Source of the DNA: Phocaeicola_A sp045647865
GTDB taxonomy: Bacteria > Bacteroidota > Bacteroidia > Bacteroidales > Bacteroidaceae
Assembly (NCBI GenBank): GCA_045647865.1
Contig: JAZRMW010000011.1
Span: 1-18,431, forward strand
Length of the DNA stretch: 18,431 nt
Reading direction: 5' to 3'
Below, in pieces: positions 14,020 to 18,431 of this stretch (positions within the stretch are counted from its first letter, which is position 1; each line of letters begins with the position of its first letter). The notes beneath the pieces were generated by a model. It ran no database searches. It was given only the letters and a program-made list of their open reading frames with translations, and was not told where the DNA came from. A program made the translations under genes and the position numbers.

Positions 14020-15120
14020 ATGACCGAAAAGAACTATCGAGCCTACTTCGAGCAACCCGAATTCAAAGCCACGCTTGCACGGTACGAAGCCATGACCACA
14101 CACGGTGAACATGCATACTTCGACCCTGAGCAACTGACCGACATAGCCGAATACTATGCCACTCGCAACCGTGAGAAAGATGCCGAGCGGGTCATTGACT
14201 ATGCTTTGACAATGCATCCGGGAAGTACCGATCCGCTAATCTTCAAAGCACGTACTTATATGCTTAGAGGTGATTTGGAAACAGCTTGTTCGGTGGCAGA
14301 GTCCATCCCCGACCAAAACGATCGGGAAGTGATTTTCCTTTATGCCGAACTGATGCTGAACGAAGAGCGCTTTGATGCAGCCCAAGACCTATTGATGCAA
14401 GATTTGCTTGCAGAAGAGACATCACATCGCGAATATGCTCTTACAGTACAGGATATAGTGGAACTTTATCTCGATTACAACTACACCAAGCAAGCCACTA
14501 TGTTAGCTGAAGAAACACTCAACAAAGCGAAAAGCGAACAATGGGATCCTCGGAGCAGATGGATGCTCCAAAGTCTTACGGCCGAATGCTTGCGGAACGA
14601 AGGCAACTTTGCACAGGCTGCCATAGAGTTGAACATGATGCTTGACGAAGACCCCTACAGTGCCGCTTGCTGGCTGAATCTCGGCAACGTCTATAACCAG
14701 ATGGAAGAGTTCAACAAAGCCATCGATGCCTTCGACTTTGCCTTAGCTATCGACCCCGAAAATTTGGATGCAATCTTCGCCAAAGGACACTCCTTTGCCC
14801 TACTGAACAACGAAGAACAAGCTCTGCAACTCTACCGCACATGTTTGGAGAAAGGATATGACAAAGCCCTCACCTCCTATACCTGTGGAGTCATGGAAAC
14901 TGCTCTCGGCCACTATCAAGAAGCTATCAATCTTTTGGAATATGCCTATAGCGTATATGGCAACATGTACATCTACTCCTTCTCCATCTGCTTCAACCTC
15001 GCCCTCTGTTACCTTGAGACGGGAGACACCAAACGTGCAGCCGAATACTATCACTGTGCATTCAAGATTGATCCCAACGACGAAGGACTGACAGAATTGT
15101 TGAGCAGAATTGATAAATAA
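14020..15120 (+). CDS. Tetratricopeptide-repeat protein, cytoplasmic
   Basis: The protein has 366 residues, without signal peptide or membrane segment. It consists of paired helices with TPR signatures, clearest at residues 205-270 (CWLNLGNVYNQMEEFNKAI, FDFALAIDPENLDAIFAKG) and near the C-terminus (CFNLALCYLETGDTKRAAE, YYHCAFKIDPND). The N-terminal half is more divergent but keeps the helical spacing (ATRNREKDAERVIDYALTMHPG). TPR proteins are scaffolds for protein binding; no partner can be named. It lies 15 nt upstream of the DedA gene and is probably co-transcribed with it. A similar TPR-DedA pairing would be the first clue to a role in the envelope, but that is speculation. Confidence 0.88.
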   Translation: MTEKNYRAYFEQPEFKATLARYEAMTTHGEHAYFDPEQLTDIAEYYATRNREKDAERVIDYALTMHPGSTDPLIFKARTYMLRGDLETACSVAESIPDQNDREVIFLYAELMLNEERFDAAQDLLMQDLLAEETSHREYALTVQDIVELYLDYNYTKQATMLAEETLNKAKSEQWDPRSRWMLQSLTAECLRNEGNFAQAAIELNMMLDEDPYSAACWLNLGNVYNQMEEFNKAIDAFDFALAIDPENLDAIFAKGHSFALLNNEEQALQLYRTCLEKGYDKALTSYTCGVMETALGHYQEAINLLEYAYSVYGNMYIYSFSICFNLALCYLETGDTKRAAEYYHCAFKIDPNDEGLTELLSRIDK

Positions 15121-15135
15121 ATTAAAGAAACATAC

Positions 15136-15798
15136 ATGGAATCAGTAACATTCATCCAATGGTGCCTCGACCACCTAAACTACTGGACCATCACGCTGCT
15201 GATGGCCATCGAAAGTTCATTCATCCCCTTTCCCTCTGAAGTAGTAGTTCCTCCTGCGGCATGGAAAGCTGCGGCAGGCAACGATGGTCTTAACGTCTAT
15301 CTCGTTGTCCTCTTTGCCACCATCGGTGCCAATATAGGAGCACTCGTCAACTACTATCTGGCCAAGTGGCTCGGCCGTCCTATTGTCTATAAATTTGCCA
15401 ATAGCCGCTTCGGGCACATGTGTCTGATTGACGAAACCAAAGTGCAGAATGCCGAAAACTTCTTCGAAAAGCATGGAGCCATAGCCACCTTCATCGGCCG
15501 TCTCATCCCTGCCGTGCGCCAGCTTATCTCCATTCCTGCCGGATTAGCCCGTATGAAGGTTAGTACCTTTCTGCTCTTCACCACTTTGGGTGCCGGCATT
15601 TGGAATACCGTACTTGCCGCCATCGGCCACTATCTCTCCAAAGTCCCTGGTATCGAAACCGAAGAACAACTTCTTGAAAAGGTCAACGAATATAGCCACG
15701 AAATCGGTATAATCTGCATCGTCCTTGCCATCTTCGTCATCGGATTCCTTATCTACAAAGGCACAGCCGGACACAAGAAAGCAATGAACAGCAAGTAA
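15136..15798 (+). CDS. DedA-family inner-membrane protein
   Basis: The protein has 220 residues with several membrane segments. DedA (SNARE-associated/VTT domain) signatures are present: ESSFIPFPSEVVVPPAAW near the N-terminus, including the conserved acidic residues and Pro-rich loop; GANIGALVNYYLAKWLGRP; and FIGRLIPAVRQLISIPAGLARM with the essential Arg residues and the amphipathic re-entrant loop. The C-terminal 35 residues form a last helix ending in a basic tail. Family members act in the inner membrane and several recycle undecaprenyl phosphate or phospholipids across it. The gene follows the TPR gene by 15 nt. The 99-bp palindrome directly downstream can end the transcript. Confidence 0.93.
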   Translation: MESVTFIQWCLDHLNYWTITLLMAIESSFIPFPSEVVVPPAAWKAAAGNDGLNVYLVVLFATIGANIGALVNYYLAKWLGRPIVYKFANSRFGHMCLIDETKVQNAENFFEKHGAIATFIGRLIPAVRQLISIPAGLARMKVSTFLLFTTLGAGIWNTVLAAIGHYLSKVPGIETEEQLLEKVNEYSHEIGIICIVLAIFVIGFLIYKGTAGHKKAMNSK

Positions 15799-15808
15799 AA
15801 GTCTATTA

Positions 15809-15907
15809 TAACGTTAGTTTGATATAAAAGCAAATTGCCCGTCATTGAATTATTTTATCAATGACGGGCAACTTGCTTTATTCTGATTTTATATCGAACT
15901 CACGTTA
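15809..15907. repeat. 99-bp palindromic element, terminator or MITE-like
   Basis: The outer arms 15809-15829 and 15887-15907 match at 19 of 21 positions. The inner arms 15827-15848 and 15858-15879 pair with one mismatch around a 9-nt loop. A 7-nt bulge (ATTCTGA) lies between the two right arms. The inner stem reads GCCCGTCATTG/CAATGACGGGC and is followed by T-rich sequence, so it can terminate dedA. The terminal arms resemble short transposon ends, but no target duplication is obvious. Confidence 0.7.
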
Positions 15908-16044
15908 ATATAATATTGTTCAACATAAGCCCCCCCTTGTAAAAATGCATTCTTATGCCTCTAACATTGACATTTTTATGAAACAAAAAGGGCATATTTC
16001 CTTAATAAAAGTAAAATAAGGAATCGCATTCCATGAACTTGCCG

Positions 16045-16052
16045 TACCTTTG
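16045..16052 (+). promoter_or_regulatory. -7 promoter box for the CoA ligase-ACT pair
   Basis: TACCTTTG is a perfect TAnnTTTG match 36 nt before the ATG at 16089. No clear -33 element is present. The stretch 15908-16044 holds no other feature I recognise. Confidence 0.6.
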
Positions 16053-16088
16053 TTACATAATTGATAAATATCAGAAAAATAAAGAATC

Positions 16089-17387
16089 ATGTATCTACAT
16101 CCAGAATTGGAAACACTGGACCGTCAGGGCATTGAAGCATTGCAACTTGAGCGTCTGCAAAAGACTGTAAAGCATTGTATGAATTCGCCTTTTTATAAAA
16201 AACGGTTCGTAGAGAACGGACTGACTCCCGAAAGCATCCGTTCGTTGGAAGACTTGCAAAAGATTCCTTTCACCACCAAACAAGACTTACGCGACAATTA
16301 CCCCTTTGGTATAGCATCAGTACCACTGGAAAAGGCTGTACGTTTACACTCTTCAAGCGGTACAACGGGTAACCCGACTGTAATCTTACACACACAAAAG
16401 GACTTGGACGAATGGGCCAATGCCGTAGCACGTTGTCTCCACATGGTGGGCTTACGCCCTGGGGATGTATTCCAAAACTCATCAGGCTATGGCATGTTCA
16501 CAGGAGGATTAGGATTCCAGTATGGAGCTGAACGGTTAGGTATGCTCACCGTTCCTGCTGCAGCAGGCAACACCAAGCGTCAGTTGAAGTTCATCACAGA
16601 CTTCGGAACGACCGCCCTACACGCCATCCCTAGCTATGTGACACGTCTCTATGAAGTGATGCAGGAAATGGGAATCGACCCACTAAGCGACACGAAGTTA
16701 AAGACACTAATCATCGGTGCGGAACCTCACTCGGAAGAACAACGTCGACGCATCGAGGAAATGATGGGTGTGAAAGCTTACAACTCCTTCGGAATGTCGG
16801 AAATGTGCGGACCAGGTGTAGCATTTGAATGTCAAGAACAGAATGGATTGCATATCTGGGAAGATTACTATATCGTGGAAATCATCAATCCAGATACTCT
16901 GGAACCGGTACCAGAAGGCGAGGTAGGTGAACTGGTACTGACAACCATCAACCGTGAAGCTATGCCACTGTTGCGCTACCGTACACGCGACCTCACACGC
17001 ATATTGCCAGGCGAATGTCCTTGTGGACGCCATCACAAGCGGCTCGACCGTATGAAGGGACGCAGCGATGACATGATTATTCTGAAGGGCGTCAACATCT
17101 TCCCGATACAGATAGAAACAATCCTGATGCAGTTCAAAGAATTGAGCAGCAATTATCTGATTACTTTGGAAACAAAGGATACAAACGACGAAATGATGGT
17201 GGAAGTGGAATTGGAGCAGCTCTTTACGGATGATTTTGCTCGCCTACATTCTCTGACCAAAGAGATTACCCGCCTGCTGAAAGATGAGATTTTAGTGACC
17301 CCTCACGTAAGACTTGTTCCAAAAGGTACACTACCTCAATCTGAAGGAAAAGCTGTGAGAGTTAAAGACTTAAGAAAAACATTCTAA
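16089..17387 (+). CDS. paaK: Phenylacetate-CoA ligase family adenylate-forming enzyme
   Basis: The protein has 432 residues, a usual length for PaaK-type ligases. It would activate phenylacetate or a related aryl acid with ATP, then transfer it to CoA, in the cytosol. The N-terminal fold matches the family (LQKTVKHCMNSPFYKKRF). The AMP-binding P-loop is SSSGTTGNPT at residues 88-97. YNSFGMSEMCGPGVAFEC, GEVGELVLTTINREAMPLLRYRTRDLT and KGRSDDMIILKGVNIFP carry the adenylate-binding and hinge signatures. In Bacteroidales this gene is commonly linked to 2-oxoacid ferredoxin oxidoreductase (ior) genes of aromatic amino-acid fermentation; none is in the window. The substrate is inferred from family only. 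The ACT-domain gene follows after 12 nt. Confidence 0.9.
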   Translation: MYLHPELETLDRQGIEALQLERLQKTVKHCMNSPFYKKRFVENGLTPESIRSLEDLQKIPFTTKQDLRDNYPFGIASVPLEKAVRLHSSSGTTGNPTVILHTQKDLDEWANAVARCLHMVGLRPGDVFQNSSGYGMFTGGLGFQYGAERLGMLTVPAAAGNTKRQLKFITDFGTTALHAIPSYVTRLYEVMQEMGIDPLSDTKLKTLIIGAEPHSEEQRRRIEEMMGVKAYNSFGMSEMCGPGVAFECQEQNGLHIWEDYYIVEIINPDTLEPVPEGEVGELVLTTINREAMPLLRYRTRDLTRILPGECPCGRHHKRLDRMKGRSDDMIILKGVNIFPIQIETILMQFKELSSNYLITLETKDTNDEMMVEVELEQLFTDDFARLHSLTKEITRLLKDEILVTPHVRLVPKGTLPQSEGKAVRVKDLRKTF

Positions 17388-17399
17388 ATTGACCATATA

Positions 17400-17825
17400 A
17401 TGACAATCCAACAATTATCCATTTTTATAGAAAACAAGTCGGGTACTCTGTTAAAAGTATTGCAACTGCTGAAGGATGCCCACATCCAACTGATTGCCTC
17501 TACCATAGCGGACACTGTGGAATATGGAATCTATCGAATCATCTGTTCTGAGCCAGCACGTGCTTACGAGACACTGAGGAAAGCTGGAATCTCGGTAACA
17601 CTGTCGGATGTATTTGCTCTCAAATTGGACAACCAACCAGGACGTGCAGCCGATGCCATACAGATATTGACACGCGAAGGTATCAGTATTACCTACATGT
17701 ACTCTTTCTTACTCGATGGCAAAGGAATCCTCATCTTCCGCACCGACAATTCTGAACGCACACGAGAAACTATCATTCTGAATAATCTGAATTTCGTGAC
17801 AGACAAAGAACTCAAAGCGGAATAA
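17400..17825 (+). CDS. Tandem ACT-domain protein, partner of the CoA ligase
   Basis: The protein has 141 residues made of two ACT domains, about residues 3-66 (LSIFIENKSGTLLKVLQLLK) and 70-135 (DVFALKLDNQPGRAADAIQIL). Each has the beta-alpha-beta-beta-alpha-beta pattern and the N-x-x-G turn (ENKSG, DNQPG) that usually binds amino acids. There is no catalytic or DNA-binding domain. The 12-nt gap to the ligase gene suggests one operon, and ACT proteins of this kind often sit beside PaaK-type ligases in Bacteroidetes and other anaerobes. A sensor or allosteric role for an aromatic or branched amino acid is likely but inferred. Confidence 0.88.
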   Translation: MTIQQLSIFIENKSGTLLKVLQLLKDAHIQLIASTIADTVEYGIYRIICSEPARAYETLRKAGISVTLSDVFALKLDNQPGRAADAIQILTREGISITYMYSFLLDGKGILIFRTDNSERTRETIILNNLNFVTDKELKAE

Positions 17826-17892
17826 ACCACCATACAACACACTTTGACAAATTGTCTCCCATTCTCTATAGAAAAAAAAGAATGAAGAGTGA

Positions 17893-17913
17893 AGCATTCC
17901 ACGGAATGTTTTT
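17893..17913 (+). terminator. Small terminator after the ACT-domain gene
   Basis: CATTC (17895-17899) and GAATG (17904-17908) form a 5-bp stem with a CACG loop, extended by a G-T and an A-T pair. A run of T residues (17909-17913) follows. It lies about 70 nt after the stop codon and fits the end of the ligase-ACT operon, although the stem is weak. Confidence 0.45.
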
Positions 17914-17952
17914 AAAGATATAAAGAACACGAATGTCGTAGGAAGGTGTGGC

Positions 17953-18138
17953 ATGATTAACTTTTTAGACGCAGACGAAAAGCGTCTATTCTTTCTACTA
18001 ATGAAACAGAAAACCGCTTATAGAAATGGTTCTTCTACAAGAAGAGAGGCAAAGAATATCATTTTTCTAAACCATTCACTCCGTTCGGGAACAGTGTTTG
18101 TCCGGTTCCTGAACGGAGTGAACAGTATAAACAAGTAA
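17953..18138 (+). other. Intergenic stretch with hairpins; doubtful 61-codon frame
   Basis: A 61-codon frame starts at 17953 after an AGGAAGG-like word, reading MINFLDADEKRLFFLLMKQK and on. It resembles no family I know. TAGACGC (17966-17972) pairs with GCGTCTA (17982-17988), AATGGTT (18025-18031) with AACCATT (18070-18076), and TCTTCT (18031-18036) with AGAAGA (18040-18045). These paired segments and the long stem at 18075-18122 cover much of the frame, which fits a non-coding structured region better than a gene. Confidence 0.35.
18075..18122. terminator. 18-bp hairpin, terminator-like
   Basis: Bases 18075-18092 (TTCACTCCGTTCGGGAAC) pair with 18105-18122 over 18 positions with one G-T, around a 12-nt loop. 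No T run follows on the plus strand. It may be a terminator for a gene beyond the right edge on the minus strand, or a palindromic repeat. Confidence 0.55.
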
Positions 18139-18246
18139 TATACATACGGCTATACATCCAACAATAACAGAAGCATCCAACGACTTTCTTAATGAACTGT
18201 CAGAGGCCTTTTAGAGGCTTCCCAAATGAACCGTTTGGGGCTGTTC

Positions 18247-18360
18247 AAATGAACAGTTATCCATTTCCCAAGCCGTAAGTTATCCATTTTCCAAGCCGTA
18301 AGCTATCCACTTGGGGTAGCCGTAAGTTATTCACTTGGGTAAGCCGTAAGTATGCCATTT
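18247..18360. repeat. Degenerate 23-24-bp tandem repeat
   Basis: AGCCGTAAG occurs at 18271, 18294, 18318 and 18342, with spacing of 23, 24 and 24 bp. Each copy is followed by a variant of TTATCCAYTTGGG. A partial unit precedes the first (AGTTATCCATTTCCC). An inverted CTTACGG lies at 18375-18381. After it, CCGGAWACA occurs at 18391, 18410 and 18423, running to the window edge. No gene is visible here, and the repeats may continue beyond 18431. Confidence 0.7.
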
Positions 18361-18431
18361 GGAGCAGTCACAGACTTACGGATAAAGCAGCCGGAAACAG
18401 TTCATCCTACCGGATACAACACCCGGAAACA

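Noticed and set aside
18247..18360. Small minus-strand frame with an 8-residue LRL repeat over the tandem repeats
   Set aside because: The repeat is in phase for only three units, then shifts by one base to 23 bp, so there is no selection for a reading frame.

Overview
The window reads as an 18.4-kb chromosomal segment of a Bacteroidales bacterium, most likely a gut Bacteroidaceae (Bacteroides, Phocaeicola or Prevotella relatives). The reasons are: several perfect copies of the Bacteroidetes -7 promoter box TAnnTTTG upstream of genes; A-rich leaders without clear Shine-Dalgarno sites; a ProRS, a TamB and an OmpA-type lipoprotein of the Bacteroides kind; an HU-like protein with an acidic Gly/Asn tail next to a 'smalltalk' microprotein; and intergenic repeats of the ATCCGCG and CCCCTCCCTCTATGGAGGGG types.

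Layout. Bases 1-1037 hold no convincing gene. They contain a probable IS21-type insertion-sequence end (1-140), a three-tier palindrome of about 206 bp (147-352), an unassigned stretch, and a repeat-rich leader (703-1037) feeding the HU-like gene (1038-1556). Bases 1560-2210 are a nested, inverted array of roughly 58-bp repeats, followed by the 31-residue smalltalk gene (2269-2364). A shared terminator separates this from a secreted bleomycin-hydrolase-like peptidase on the minus strand (2491-3879). Divergent from it is a large tamB (4021-8460, probable GTG start). This converges on proS (8614-10102 region, minus strand). The ompA-type lipoprotein gene (10311-10991) and mtgA (11118-11810) follow on the plus strand. 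The mtgA-glnS gap holds a strong minus-strand promoter and a foldable stretch of about 105 nt, which I read as a candidate small RNA gene. Then come glnS (12181-13926), a TPR protein plus DedA pair (14020-15798), a 99-bp palindrome, and a phenylacetate-CoA-ligase-like gene with an ACT-domain partner (16089-17825). The final 600 bases hold hairpins and a degenerate 23-24-bp tandem repeat, with no firm gene.

Functionally most genes are core: two aminoacyl-tRNA synthetases, envelope biogenesis (TamB, OmpA-like lipoprotein, MtgA, DedA), a secreted peptidase, and an aryl-acid CoA ligase with a likely amino-acid-sensing partner. I do not see a defence island or a biosynthetic cluster. The less ordinary material is non-coding: the palindromes, the repeat arrays around the HU gene, and the candidate RNA between mtgA and glnS. 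All functional assignments come from reading motifs and remembered family features; no database search was run.
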